Shown here: piece after piece, positions 26,001-38,194 of the stretch | Numbering within the stretch: the first letter of the stretch is position 1 | Layout: every line of letters starts with the position of its first letter | Source of the DNA: Dipteronia dyeriana | Taxonomy: Eukaryota; Streptophyta; Magnoliopsida; Sapindales; Sapindaceae | Direction: 5' to 3' | Assembly: GCA_032871835.1 (NCBI GenBank) | Contig: CM065299.1 | Coordinates: 28,599,074 to 28,663,073, forward strand | Length of the DNA stretch: 64,000 nt | The notes under the pieces: generated by a model | What the model saw: the letters and a program-made list of their open reading frames with translations, nothing else | What the model was told of the DNA's origin: nothing | Database searches by the model: none | Program-made: the position numbers and the translations under genes

Positions 26001-28573
26001 CCTACTACAAACAATTTCACTAATTATCAACATACAAGCATTACTTACAAAAGGCGGCACAACATATCTGATCTCCAATTGTACAAACGAGCAGAATTTG
26101 CAGATAATTCCAATCTCATCGTCATGAATGAGTTGGTGTTTGCCTTGAGAACAAAGAGTAGATTGATCCTGTTCAACCTCAGAAGCTAGCTTAACTTCAT
26201 TTTTATCCTGCTGACCAACAAGAAAAACTTAGGTTTACTACACTATCTAACCACATGCAAATACCAATTAACACAAGATAATATATAACGTAAGCTAAAT
26301 CTATCATTCAATTAAAAACTCCAATGTGATGACTGATGACATATGTCACCATATAAGTCAACAACATTAATTTTTTACTAGAACAAAAAAAATCTAGACA
26401 TAAACCATATTAGTTTAAAATAGAACAAAGTAATACATTTGAACTTACTACCCAACACTTAACCTATGATGCTTCCGGATAACAAGTTCCTATAACAATT
26501 GAAGTAATTTCTGAAAACAAACATAATTAAACAAAGGAATATTTGTATCAGTATCTACATATATTACATGTTCAAAAAAATTTATTAGCTAATAAAATAA
26601 AACATACAGAAACTTAAATCACAAACCTTACACTTGGAAAGGAAGAGCCAAATTTTCCCTTTTCAAACTAAAGTAAGGATGACACGTCACTTAAAATCAA
26701 TATTAGCCCACAATAATTACAAATCAATACACTAATAGCACATATTTGAGCAACTTAGAGAGGAAACATTAGTTATACTATACCTAATGAACAGTCTCAC
26801 AGAACATACAGGAAACAACAAAATTGATAGAGTTACTAACAAAACAAGGCAACATAAAGAAACAAATATATACATGGACACATTATTCATATATAGTTTT
26901 ATTTTCCTCAGTAAGTTATAATGCCAACCTACCATAGAGGAATCAGTATGACCTATCGCACTAGATGCAATGGCAAAATCCATGTCAGTCCAAAGGTTAT
27001 CCAACTCTTTCTCGAATTCTGATTTCTCTGGTGGAGTTGGCTCCTCGTATCCGAAATAAAACTTCAGTGGTAGAACTGTATCATCATTTAGTTGACTTCT
27101 CTCACTTTTAGAAAACAACGAATTTTCTAGAGGAATTTCTTCACCGTTCAAAATGGAACTTAGAAGGATCTCTTCAACATCCTGATCTTTCATCATAGAA
27201 TTGTTCTTTATCTTTGACTTGCCAAGCTTCCCCTTATGTTGTCTAGATACCGTATGCAAAATTTTATTATCTTTCCCTCTTCCATACCTGGTTGGCCATT
27301 TCTTAGCCACTGTTTTGCAGACTCTCTGATGAGTTTGAGCATCATCACTATCATCATTGTCACTGTCTCTGAGTTTGGTTAACGAATCCAAATCCTCCTC
27401 AGAGAATGGGTTGCTAGCAACATCCTGATCTTTCATCATAGAATTGTGCTTTATCTTTGACTTGCCAAGCTTCCCCTTATGTTGTTTAGATACGGTATGC
27501 AAAATTTTATTATCTTTCCCTCTTCCATATCTAGTTGGCCATTTCTTAGCCACTGATTTGCAGACTCTCTGATGAGTTTGAGCATCATCACTGTCATCAT
27601 TGTCACCGTCTCTCAGAATGGTTAACGAATCCAAATCCTCCTCAGAGAATGGGTTGCTAGCTGTTCCTAGTTCTGCTTCCGCATTACTTGATCCCAAGTT
27701 CTCAACTCTTTTCGATTTGTCACCCCCATCACTTCCTCTCTTTTTAATCTCCCTGACACCATAATTTTCTTCTTCCTCCTCACTGGATGAATTTACATCA
27801 TTTACCTCTTCACTAGATGAACTTGCTTCCTCCACCATAGCAGAACTATCGGAATTTCCATCCACGTAATCTTCATCTTCGGTGTCATCGTTATCCTCTT
27901 CACTTGAAAACACCATCAAGTCATCTGAAAACTCTTCAAGACCATCATCATCATCATCATCACTAAAACTCTCATGACCTGCTACCCCACTCGTCTTCTC
28001 ACCATCACAATTCAACCCCCCATTCTCATCCACGTCATTAGAATAAAAGCTACTACTCTCACCCAAACCATCATCTTCATCATTTAAACAAACAACATCA
28101 TCGTGCTCTTCAACACGCAAATCATCCTCGTCGCCTAAAAACACCACATCCTCATCACTATCATCAATCATAATAGTCATCGTATTATCCATCCCCTCGC
28201 AAACAATGGATTTCCCCTTACCCTTTCTCCCCACAATGGCACCGACAATCGACTTTCCCTTATCTTTTGCTCCCACATTGCCACCAACAACGGATTTTCC
28301 CTTATCTCTTCCCCCCACATTAGCACTCTCTTCCTCACAAACTATATGTACCTCACTGTCTACACCGCAATCAACCTCTACATTCTTGTTGCCGCTTCCA
28401 ATGGACTTAGCTGGCAATTTAACTGACTCGTCCTCCTTTACAGTTGATGCACTCTGAGTCATTGACTCAGACCCACCAATCTCCAACTTCTTTTTAATAC
28501 GTTCATGATATTCCCGGAACATGAGGGCTTCTCTAGAACGCGTTCTCTTTGCTACTGGCAGTCTGGAGTCCAT
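23017..28573 (-). CDS. CLSY4: CLASSY-type SNF2 chromatin remodeler (CLSY3/4-like)
   Basis: Coding exons on minus: 28573-26933 (547 codons), 26207-26049 (53 codons; a NAGNAG acceptor could add one Gln) and 24921-23017, giving about 1,234 residues. The start is the ATG at 28571-28573 (MDSRLPVAKRTRSR). Residues 1-547 are mostly acidic and disordered, with a duplicated 81-residue block at about 304-466. Exon 2 carries a C/H zinc-finger-like motif (CSQGKH ... CKFC). Exon 3 is a full SNF2 ATPase: HAPGTGKT at about 698-705, DEGH at 830, SGTP at 858, FSQY at 1047, and SRAYRLGQ at about 1138-1145. The DEGH box and this order are typical of the DRD1/CLASSY family. CLASSY proteins help bring RNA polymerase IV to its sites for 24-nt siRNA production and RNA-directed DNA methylation. 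CLSY3 versus CLSY4 cannot be decided, so the symbol is tentative. Confidence 0.9.
27178..27663 (-). repeat. Two tandem 243-bp units inside CLASSY exon 1
   Basis: The period is exactly 243 bases (81 codons), so the reading frame is kept. Each unit runs from ASNPFSEEDLDSLT through KKWPTRYGRGKDNK to MMKDQDV, with only a handful of substitutions (for example ILRDGD against KLRDSD). Near-identity indicates a fairly recent in-frame duplication in the acidic N-terminal region. Confidence 0.92.
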
Positions 28574-29290
28574 CACTAACCGTTCAAAAATCGATTCTTC
28601 AACCTGTCCATGAAACCAAACAAAGAGTCAGTAGACCATTACAACAACAAAAGAATCGATTTTTACCCTATCACGAAATCAAACAAAGATTCAGAGACCA
28701 ATATAACAAAAAAAGATCCAATTTTAACACTGCCAAGAATTGAAACAAAGACTCAGAGACCAATAAAACAAAAAAAGGTCGATTTTTTACATTGTCAAGA
28801 ACTCAAACAAAGGTCAAGTACACCAAATACATCTATAGCAGTGAGTTCCACCATATATTAAACCAAAGTTATAGCCAAAAATAGAAAGTATATAACAAAA
28901 GTACTCATCTGGGTATACATGAAAGCGACAAATACACAAAGAATGAGAAAAAAAATAAAAAAAAATACTAAGAATGGCCATAAAACAAGAGAGTTACGGA
29001 ATACAGAGTATAGACTCTTTTTTAAAATGGAAAAGGAAGTTGATAAACAAAAATCAGAACCATGGCTTGAAAATAAGCGTAAAAAAAACATATACATAGA
29101 TTGAAAAACAACGAGATTTACCGGCGACGTTGAAGAGGCAGAAGAGTTGAAGAGAACGTAAAAAGGCGTCAAAGCATGCAAGAAGAAGAAGAAGAAGATG
29201 AAGAACAGAGTCACAAAGGCGTCTGTTACTACTGCTGTCTTTGAAGTTGAAACTCTTTTGGTCTTTCTCTGTCAAAAGTGTTTCAGTTTG
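28574..29290 (-). promoter_or_regulatory. CLASSY 5'UTR with probable leader intron
   Basis: On minus, a pyrimidine-rich leader (CTTCTTCTTCTT) ends at a donor CGCCG/GTAAAT near 29122. An acceptor CATGGACAG/GTTGAAG near 28606 rejoins the leader about 33 bases before the start codon. This is a typical plant 5'UTR intron of about 515 bp. Promoter elements further right were not identified. Confidence 0.55.
28618..28830. repeat. Minisatellite, period 62-63 bp, in the CLASSY leader intron
   Basis: AAACAAAG(A)NTCAG begins at about 28618, 28681, 28743 and 28805. Between these starts the sequence repeats CAAT/AACAAAAAAAG and GATTTTT words. About 3.3 imperfect copies are present. Confidence 0.75.
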
Positions 29291-31045
29291 GGAGTGAAAT
29301 GTCTCAATTGCCCTTGTTGTTGGAATTTTCTTGTTTCAGAGTTCTTCCAGGACATGTAGTCAAACTATTTTACTGGTTTTTAACTGGTGTGGATGGAGGA
29401 GACCAAAGTCTTGGACCCTTGGTGTGATCGTTGATTTAAAATCTATCAACACTTGGACTTGTTGATTACTGTGATTTTGATCGATTTCTTAATTGGATTG
29501 GGTGCAAACTCATGTACGAAGTTTATGGATAAAAAAAAATCAACATTCTTTATGTTGAAAATACTAATACTGTTAAGACCACACGTTTGAATTGTATTCT
29601 ATTCTATAAAACTCAAAATAATTATGTAGTTAAAAAAAAAATATAGAAAGCATTTACTATTGCGGATGTAAACGGAAGATAATTAAGTTTCTATCGAAAA
29701 GGTAATTAAGAAGTTCTGATTTCAATATAAACTTAATTAGGTTTACTATTTATAAAATTTGATTTAAGACCGTTTTTAGTTAATAAATTCTTAAATCTCA
29801 ATAGAATTTCAAATAAGTAAATATGCTAACATAGTAACACCTAATATTCTTAAAATATCAAATTTTTCATTTTAATCATACAGTATAGATTCATGTTTAT
29901 ATATCACTTTTAAAGTTTTTTTTTACCCGATTGTTTTCATCTTTCCTATTTTATTAAGATATCAAAAATTAAATTAAATTCATTTTTTTTATCAATTCAA
30001 TTTATTTGATTAATAGGACTAAAAAGGTTAATATAACATATGTAAATAGGCTATGCTTGGTTAGGTTAATTAATATGTTTAATTATATTGATTTCAAAAT
30101 AGTCAGATATTATTTAATGATAAATATAACGATCGGATAATATTAAGTGATAAATTGATTTATATTTATTACAATCAGACTCTTTTTCGTTTTAATAAAA
30201 AAACCTAAATTTATATAATATTTAAAGAAAAAAATTGAAATATACACTCTATATAAAAAATGCTATTGTTTTCACTACTGTTGCTGCTGTATATAATGAC
30301 TAATCAATGATTGATTATCACGTAAATTAATTTAAGAAAAAAATGATAAAAGAATTTTTACCGTACAGTAACACTCTATTTAGGGTCAGGGATGAGTATC
30401 GATCATTCAACATCCAAACTTTTTTCATTAATTGATTTGATTTTGATTGATACGAGGTGACTATTTATCTAGACTCATAATAGCTCTCTAGCCGCGGCTG
30501 CTAGCGACTCATGAATCATGATTACAAATTTACAATGGCAACATGTGTAATAACAATAAACTACAAGGTCAAATAGACTTCCATCAAGTAGGACAAACAA
30601 AGAGCATGTTTCTGATTCTCCATTTTATTTTTTATATTATTTTTATTCTATTCTGCGCGCGACCATGCTTCCACTTCAAGTCTTCAAATCCTGTGTACTT
30701 AAAAATTCAAACTTATTTTATACCAACCAATCCATAATCCAATACAAAAGAACTGTATGGAAATATGGATTTGAAAAAACAAAAAAGAAAATACATATAT
30801 ACCTTGAAGTCTTGAACTTGAAACCGAGGAGATTTGCACCAAACAAAGCCACTGGTACTAGTTTCACTCAACAACTTTGATGCAATCCATTGCTTGCCCT
30901 TAATAAAACTCTTGTTTGTTTTAGCTTTCTCTTATTCTATCTTTTTGTTGGGAAAGTGTAGTCAAATTTTGAATTTGTGGAATCCAGGTTGAGCCAGAGA
31001 AAATCAATTAGCTACCAAAGGCGAAACACATGGGTTATATTTATG
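29291..31045. other. AT-rich intergenic DNA, no feature seen
   Basis: Only short chance open frames such as 30543-30737 occur. No transposon ends, RNA gene or long repeat were recognised. Confidence 0.5.
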
Positions 31046-31210
31046 GATTTGGATCCTTTACTGATCTGATCTTTTTAAAACATATGATTGATTGTTGGTA
31101 AAGTGGTTGTGGAAACCAATTACATCTTGACCGCACATTCATTACAATGTTTATGTATCATGAGATTAGATGAGGTCAGGAAAAATATCAAATCAGTAAA
31201 GGATCCAAAT
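31046..31210. mobile_element. Short foldback MITE (about 165 bp)
   Basis: The left end GGATTTGGATCCTTTACTGAT is inverted at the right end as ATCAGTAAAGGATCCAAAT. TATATTTAT-like sequence flanks both sides, which could be a 9-bp duplication, but the area is A/T-rich. No coding content. Confidence 0.65.
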
Positions 31211-32001
31211 TATATATTTATAGATCCTTTATTACTTTTTTAATGTATTATACATTACTGTCATTTTAAGTTATTCAAAATGAGAAATATAAACCTCTCA
31301 CACCTACACCACGAGATTGTGTGTTTGAGTTCTCCTCTAGTCACCTTCCACAAAAAACCCTAAAGTTGATGTGTCTTGTGTATTGTTTAAGGACATTAAT
31401 GTTGAACTAAATGAATATCGAAAAGAAAAGAAAAAGTCATACTAATTTCAATATATAATAATATAGTTCAAATTTACCCCTCCTCAAATCATGAATTGTT
31501 GTAATATTGTTTAAAAAATAAAAATAATATACGTGTGTATAATATATATCAAATATATGCAAGGTTAGATTTTTAGGGACCCATGGATATAAACCATTGC
31601 ATGTATAGTTGGAAATGAAATTGTCACTATTATGTAAAGTTCTTCTCACATTTTGTGATCTAACTACAAGCACACCCGGGACTCAAACTCTCGAACTCAA
31701 AACTATGGGAAAGAATCTTCACACGGTTTATACTTAAAGATTTAATGGAAATATATAAATAAAGGGAAAATATCAACCATTTACTTTGAGGGGTGTAATT
31801 AAAAATTTCACTATCAGTTAATAAAAACAATGATATCATACTTTCATTTAATGGCTCATATGGCATGCTATTAAATACTAATAAGGCTGTGATTTGAGTT
31901 ATATCCCTCATAAAAAAAAAATCAGAATAATGCACGGTAGACAATAGTCCAAAAGATTTGTCTACATTAATGTGACAGGCAAGTAGGTAAGTTGTTAACA
32001 C
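31211..32001. other. Intergenic DNA with a weak tRNA-derived SINE-like patch
   Basis: Near 31290-31330 the sequence CACCTACACCACGAGATTG...TTTGAGTTCTCC resembles a decayed tRNA-type B-box region of plant SINEs. No A-box, poly-A tail or target duplication could be confirmed. Nothing else is seen. Confidence 0.25.
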
Positions 32002-32004
32002 TAA

Positions 32005-32571
32005 GAGCATGTTGGTTGAGATGAAAATGGAAAGGAAAGAAAAGGGTGGAAGGAAATGGAAGAAAAAAAATAGAGTAGTATATGTTTGATATGGAGAGAA
32101 AAATTGAAGGAAGAGAAAAATGGGATGAAAGATTTGTAGCTGAGACTCCTAATTTTAATCATTCCAAAAGTGGAGAGAAAACAGGGAAAGTTCTCGGGTT
32201 GAAGCAAAAGGAAGAAAAAAAATAGAGAAGTATATGTTTGATATGGAGAGAAAAATTGAAGGAAGAGAAAAATGGGATGAAAGATTTGTAGGTGAGACTC
32301 ACTAATTTTAATCCTTGCAAAAGTGGAGAGAAAAGAGGGAAAGTTCTCGGGTTTAATTGAAACTACAAATTTGTCCATTTTTTTTAATCCTCTCGTTATA
32401 ATTTAAAGGTAAAATAATAAAATTGATAGAGGATTTTCTATCCAACTTTCTTTTCTTTATGTTTATCAAACAACTCAAGGGAAAATAATTTTCATTTATT
32501 TCCCTCGTGTCTTCTATCTCTTCAAACCTTATTATCCTTCCTATTTTCTTTCCTCCTTACCAAACACACTC
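32005..32571. mobile_element. PIF/Harbinger (Tourist-like) MITE 1
   Basis: The element starts GAGCATGTTGG and ends CCAAACACACTC (inverted). TAA flanks it on both sides (32002-32004 and 32572-32574), the usual PIF/Harbinger target duplication. The interior contains a 152-bp tandem duplication and GA-rich sequence. Confidence 0.7.
32059..32362. repeat. Tandem duplication, period about 152 bp, inside MITE 1
   Basis: GGAAGAAAAAAAATAGAG...TTCTCGGGTT occurs twice with roughly 10 percent difference by eye. Confidence 0.8.
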
Positions 32572-32574
32572 TAA

Positions 32575-33335
32575 GGGTCGTTTGTTTTTTTTTTACTTAA
32601 AATTGAACTTATTAAATTGTTTTATTTGTCTTTTTTAAATGGTTAAACAACTTAAAAATATTAAAAAAATAATAATTTAAAATAAAAAGTAAAAAATCTT
32701 GACTTTTAACTTAATTTCAAATCACTGGATTACAATAAAAATATTCTCTTACAGGTCTATTCCTCTAAAGAACATATATTTTTAAATTTATTCTAATTTG
32801 ATATAAATCTTTCTGGGATTAAACAATTGAATTTCTCTCATACTAAATCCTGGTATGAACTTTTTATTTTATTTTATTTAACTTTTTTGTGGCTTGAAGA
32901 TGTTATATAATAATTGTATATATATAAAACCCTTTTTTTATCAATAAATTGAACTTGAACTTTATTTGCTGAACACTTAAAATTATACTCTTTAATGATT
33001 TTTTGTTGTGTTATGTTAAATTGAAATTTGTTTGTAAAAGAACATACGAAATCTTATAAATAATAGTGCATATTAAATTACTTCTTTTAATTAGCATGAG
33101 TATACACATAAAATTACTTATTTTTAGACAATTTTATTTTTTAAAAATACACATGTGGACAGTACTTTCAGATGTGAAGAATAAAAAAAAACATGTCATT
33201 TATGTTCAGATTTCAGTTCATATTCAGTCTTCAGAAAAATTCAGGATTGTTCAGGTCTTCAGAAAAATTCAGGGTTGTTTAGGTCTTCAGAAAAATTCAT
33301 AACTATTCAGTCTTAAAAATAAAACAGATGACCTC
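32575..33335. mobile_element. PIF/Harbinger-type MITE 2 (GGGTCGTTTG ends)
   Basis: It starts GGGTCGTTTGTTTTTTT and ends AAAACAGATGACCTC, flanked by TAA (32572-32574) and TAA (33336-33338). Near the right end, TCTTCAGAAAAATTCAGG units repeat about three times. Relatives with the same ends lie at 59204-60903 and in the 44018-46513 block. It directly abuts MITE 1 and shares one TAA with it. Confidence 0.7.
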
Positions 33336-33344
33336 TAAGGCCGC

Positions 33345-33850
33345 CTTAACGAGGGGCGGAATTGGGCGTGGCTAGGGTGGGTTGTACGTTTTTTTTAATA
33401 AAAAAATTAAGTTTTTTCTATAGCTCTATATACATTCCATTACGTTCCGAGTACACCCCAGCCCAATTCTAATTATAACTTAACTTACTATATTTTTCCT
33501 TATCTTAATAACAGTCCAATAACTTAAGATTTATGCATCAACCCCATTCAAGCACATTAGATTTCCTAAACCAAGTGAAAAATCAAATCGAGAACTTTAA
33601 TCCTTTAATAACGCAAAAATTAAATGGAAAATTTTAGGATATGTAATAGAATATGTATTTATGGGTAATGTTCATTATGCCCCTTGACTATGTGTATTTT
33701 CTTAATTTAATTAGTAGAAATTCTTTTGTATCGTCGAGATTTACAATCAAAATGATTTGCTTTTGTTTTATACGGTATAAAATTTTATCTATATGAAATT
33801 ATCTACAGCCCACCCATTAAAAAAGTCCAGGTTTCGCCCTTGGCCTCAGC
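33345..33850. repeat. Candidate TIR element, unclassified
   Basis: The left part contains GAGGGGCGGAATTGGGCGTG and GGGTGGGTTGTA. The right part contains CAGCCCACCC and TTTCGCCCTT, which look like imperfect inverted ends. Target duplication and exact borders could not be fixed. Confidence 0.3.
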
Positions 33851-33929
33851 CACTAGACGAGTTAGGTATCATTCTGCTGCCTCATTTTTTTTTCCATCTT
33901 GAATGCCTTCTAAAATCTAGTTATAAAAG

Positions 33930-34060
33930 CTAAAAGACTAATGCTATACAACCCAAATAATAAATCCAAATGATGTGGTAAGTGAGTTGTCATCAACACA
34001 CACAATATGATATGATGTGATTAATAAAAAAAAAATCATTTACCACATCTTTTAGTTGAA
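33930..34060. repeat. Dispersed repeat shared with 41160-41290
   Basis: Both loci contain ATACAACCCAAAT, AATGATGTGGTAA, and a TGATTAAT/GGTTAATGAAAAAA tail followed by TAGTTGAAATTT-like sequence. Borders are unclear. It is probably a decayed MITE family. Confidence 0.4.
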
Positions 34061-34219
34061 ATTTAAACTAAATTTTCGACTTGCCTAGTATTAGTGAAAC
34101 CAAAATAGGGTCTCAAAAGTCAAGTAAGCAAATTAGTTTTTAATCTATTTTAGTTCCTTTTATATATCAACTTCTAAGACCTCTTATACATATCCCTTTT
34201 TAATTGTTTTGTTTCCTAA

Positions 34220-34628
34220 CAGGGATGAGTATTTGGAAAATAGGGATAGATATTGGTCCACTCATCCCCATCCTCATTCTCGCCCCGCCGTCGCCCCTAA
34301 GGAAAATGGGGATGGAGGATTTTAAGGGGAGGTATTCGCATTCTCATTCTCATTTCCCCTGTTTTCCAATCTAAATATTTTCCTTGATTCCCCCGTTTCT
34401 CAATTTGATTACAAATTACATATTAAACAAATATAATAATTCATGGTAATACAAATATAAATACAAAGTTAATGAAGTATTTATATTTCGGGTTTCCATC
34501 CCTATTTCAATTTGGGGACGAACTTCCATCCCTTCCCATTTCCTCATTTGAAGAAGATTTTTTTTCCCCCAAATGGAAATGGGGAAGTGGGAATTTAGGG
34601 TTTCAGGGAAAAATTATCATCCTTATTT
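34220..34628. repeat. Degenerate GGGATG-rich hAT-family fragment
   Basis: AGGGATGAGTATTTGG at the left and many CCCCATCC/GGGGATGG words match the hAT family at 56854-58052. The right end is unclear and no target duplication was found. Confidence 0.45.
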
Positions 34629-34669
34629 TCTAGTTCCAAAAAAACTCTCGGTACTTTTTTTTAATTCCA

Positions 34670-34735
<66 letters not shown>
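34670..34735. repeat. (TA)n microsatellite, about 30 units
   Basis: A nearly pure TA run of around 60 bases. Confidence 0.95.
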
Positions 34736-34738
<3 letters not shown>

Positions 34739-34982
34739 TATAAATTTTCAAGTCAGTACGCACTGATATAAATTTATCAGTATGTTGGATGTAAACCATT
34801 AGATTTACATATTTTGACTCAAAATATATGCACTTGTCAAAACTTCTCCATAATCAGTGGTCCACATGCAACATACTGATGTAAGTTATATCAGTATGAA
34901 TTGACAAAAAAAAGGACTGTATATATAGATTTAATAACAAAGTTAAAAAACACTAATTTAATGATTACTTTTAGTTCCAAAA

Positions 34983-35907
34983 TGTTAGGTTTTGGCTCGT
35001 ATATTCAAATGAACTCAATGTGAACCAAACGAGACTTAACTAATGTGAACCAAACGAGACTTAACTGATGTGAAACTCCCTGGAGACGTGGAACGTTTGG
35101 AAATTGGAATAGTGTTGTTTAAGGGAGGTTGAAGACCAGAAGAACTTAAGAAACGAAGAATGCAGTGCATTCCTAGTGACTTGCAACGGTTTAGGAAGTA
35201 GGTGCGCAACCGTGGTCCAAATCGTAGTCAATCATAAACATGCGTGAAATGGGAAATCTTCGATGGAAAAGGAAAGTGTTTTTTTGGGCAGTTCTTGTAC
35301 TTGAAGGAAAATGATTTCTCCTTAACAAGAAGACTTCTCATAAATAGGAAATTGTATTAATGTAGAACAAGTAATTATTGTACGTTTAAGAGTAGAATTT
35401 TCTTTTATCTTAAACTCACAGTAACTAGCAAAAATAGACCTTGTGTTTAGGTTATTTTGGGTGGAACAAAAAGAACACCTTATAACAACAGAGAGTGGAG
35501 ATCTCCGAGTGAGAGACCTATGGGAATATCCGGGGAGGGATCTAAAGGAATATTAGTGGATCAAGTTAGAGATCCGTGGATGATATTCAGTGGAGACCTA
35601 GGGGTTATTGGGGTTTCTTGGTGAAGGACCATGTTAGCGTTGTGAGCGTGGTTTGGGGTTGAGGTGTGAGAGAGAATCCTAGAGTATATGGTTATAATAA
35701 TTTATCATATAGTGGAACTTTTTCCGTCGTTCTGATGACCCGTGGTTTTTTTTCCCTAATTTAAGGTTTTCCACGTATATCTTGTGTTGTGATTGATTTA
35801 TTTTCTCTTATCTATTTTTTCTGCTTTAGACATATTATTAATTGTTAGGTGTTATGGGAATATATTAGGCATGATGATTTCGTAATCATCGATCAAAATC
35901 CTCAACA
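34983..35907 (+). repeat. 5' LTR of the non-autonomous retroelement
   Basis: 925-bp direct repeat, TG...CA, followed at once by the primer-binding site. Confidence 0.8.
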
Positions 35908-36733
35908 ATTGATATCAGAGCCTTGGTCGGCCATGACGGTTATAAGTCTTTACGGGATGACGTATGAAGGACTTGGTAGCTATGGTTTGGCGATGGCGTT
36001 TTTTTCAAGTTTTTTACGGGAGATCGTATGAAGGACTTGGTGGTATTGGGATGATGATTTATGGTTGTCTAGTATTGTCTAGCAAAAGAGATACTTCTTG
36101 AAAGCGGTTTCGAGCTCGGTAGGGTTTGATGAAAGAAAGAATGGAGATGTAGGATTATTATTTTTTTGGCTTGTGGTGGCAGGTACAAGTCATAGAGATC
36201 CAATCTGGGTTACACAAGGAGTTAATTGAATATGAAAAAAAAATTGAACGCTCAAAGTCTCTGGTGGTGGTGTGTGGCTAATCCGGTAAAGCATTCCCGA
36301 TTCTAGTAGCAAGTCTTTCACCAGGTATGTGATGTAAGGAAAAACGGTCCTTTACAGGGCTGGGTGATGTAAGGACATGTTTATCCTTTTGACAGTTTTC
36401 CCCACTGGCCATGGAAGAGGATATGTTGCTGCTAGTGGTCCATAATTGTGCATAAGACATTGGTCAGAAAGTGATGCAAGGTGTATGGTAGACAAGGATG
36501 TCGATGGCTGACGAACTCCCTGGCAATCTGACGTGAGGAGTTGCACCACAATTTCAGCAGATTATTTTTGACATGATATCGGAACAACGAACACAAAGCA
36601 AAAAAGAATAAAAAAAATCTTATGATGGTTATCTCCTAAGTGGTTATACCTTATGGTGGGATATGTTGATTCTCGGTGATGAGAGTCGTGGTTGTGGACA
36701 AAGGTCTTGAGAATTCAAGCCAAATGGGAGAAT

Positions 36734-37372
36734 TGTTAGGTTTTGGCTCGTATTCTCAACTGAACTCAATGTGAACCAAACGAGATTTAACTAATGTGAA
36801 ACTCCCTAGAGAGGTGGAAAACGTTTGGAAGTTAGAATAGTGTTGTTTAAGGGAGGTTGAAGACCAGAAGAACTTAAGAAACGAAGAATGCAGTGCATTC
36901 ATAGTGACTTGCAACAGTTTAGGAAGCAGGTGCGCAACCGTGGGAAATCTTCGATGGAAAAGAAAAGTGTTCTTTTGGGAAGTTCTTGTACTTGAAGGAA
37001 TATGATTCCTCCTTAACAAGAAAATTTATCATAAATAGAAAATAGTATTAATGTGGAACAAGTAATTATTGTACGTTTAATAGTAGGATTTCCTTTTATC
37101 TTAATCTCACTGTAACTAATAAAAATAGACCATGTATTTAGGTTATTTTGGGTGGAACAACAAGAACACCATATAACATCAGATAGTGGAGATCTCCGGG
37201 AGAGAGGCCCATGGAAATATCTGGGGAGGGATCTAAAGGAATATCAGTTGACCAAGTTAGAGATTCTTGGATGATATTCAGGGGAGACCTAGGGGTTATT
37301 GGGGTTTCTTGGTGAAGGATCATGGAAGCGTTGTGAGCGTGGTTTGGGGTTGAGGTGTGAGAGAGAATCTTT
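36734..37372 (+). repeat. 3' LTR, truncated
   Basis: It matches the left LTR from TGTTAGGTTTTGGCTCG through GTGAGAGAGAATC, then stops matching. About 250 bp of the LTR right end are missing. Confidence 0.8.
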
Positions 37373-37463
37373 GTCAGGGGTATTTTGGACTTTTACATGG
37401 TACGATCAAAGGTTAAATATGAAAGGTATTGACTAACAACAGGGATATGACTGTCAATTAAGG

Positions 37464-38150
37464 GTGAATTCTATTTTAATCGTTATAGTTTGACCTAATA
37501 CATAAACCGGTCCCCCGATTTTAAACTTTATCTTGACAGGTCCCTCTAGTTACCAAAAATCCGTATTTTGATCTTTACCGTCCAACTCTGTTAGAGTTTT
37601 TAAAGATTCCGACAATATTGTAAGGGTAAAATGGTAACTTATATAATAAATATAAAAATTTGATTAAAAAGTAACTATTAATTAATTTAATTTAAAAATA
37701 AACATTAAAAAAAATATGTAACAAATAACCATCACAACCATCATCTGGGCAAAAAAAAAAAAACATTGAAACCTCTCTCTCTCTTTCCCCGTCACCACTG
37801 TCATCAGACCTTGTTGAACACCAGATCGCTCTCCATCACTATCACCATTAGATTTGTTGAACATCAGATTTTCTTCACCTCTTCGCCATTGATCTTTTTC
37901 ACTTCGTCACGGGTTCACTCTTAACCCACGATCTGGTGCAGATCGAGCATCCGATCCCAAACCCAGACCAGCCGATGTTCGTTCGATTGATTGGGGCGTA
38001 GATCGAGAAAGAAGATTGGGAAGAAGTTTGTGTACTGTTGAGAAAGAATCGGTTTGTGTAGTGCTGATTTGGGTGGTTGACAGTGGGCGTGGATGGGTTT
38101 GGTTTTGTTTAGGTTAACAGCGGGTGTTGATTTTGATTTTGGAGGTGTTG

Positions 38151-38194
<44 letters not shown>

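Larger units (their letters stand above)
34983..37372 (+). mobile_element. Non-autonomous LTR retrotransposon (TRIM/LARD-like)
   Basis: The left LTR 34983-35907 (TGTTAGGTTTTGGCTCG ... CCTCAACA) is followed by TTGATATCAGAGCC, close to the tRNA-iMet primer site. The interior 35908-36733 has no gag or pol frame. A purine-rich tract (AAATGGGAGAAT) precedes the right LTR, which starts at 36734 and breaks off near 37372. The left LTR has a repeated block of about 25 bases near 35025-35065. The right LTR lacks a stretch of about 40 bases present in the left near 35215-35255. So the copies differ by small indels and a truncation. Movement would have needed enzymes from another element. Confidence 0.8.

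Noticed and set aside
33345..33850. Helitron or CACTA element
   Set aside because: Ends do not match TC...CTRR or CACTA rules and no target duplication was found; left as an unclassified candidate.
34676..34735. Possible CRISPR-like or regularly spaced repeat
   Set aside because: It is a plain TA microsatellite; no repeat-spacer structure exists anywhere in this plant sequence.
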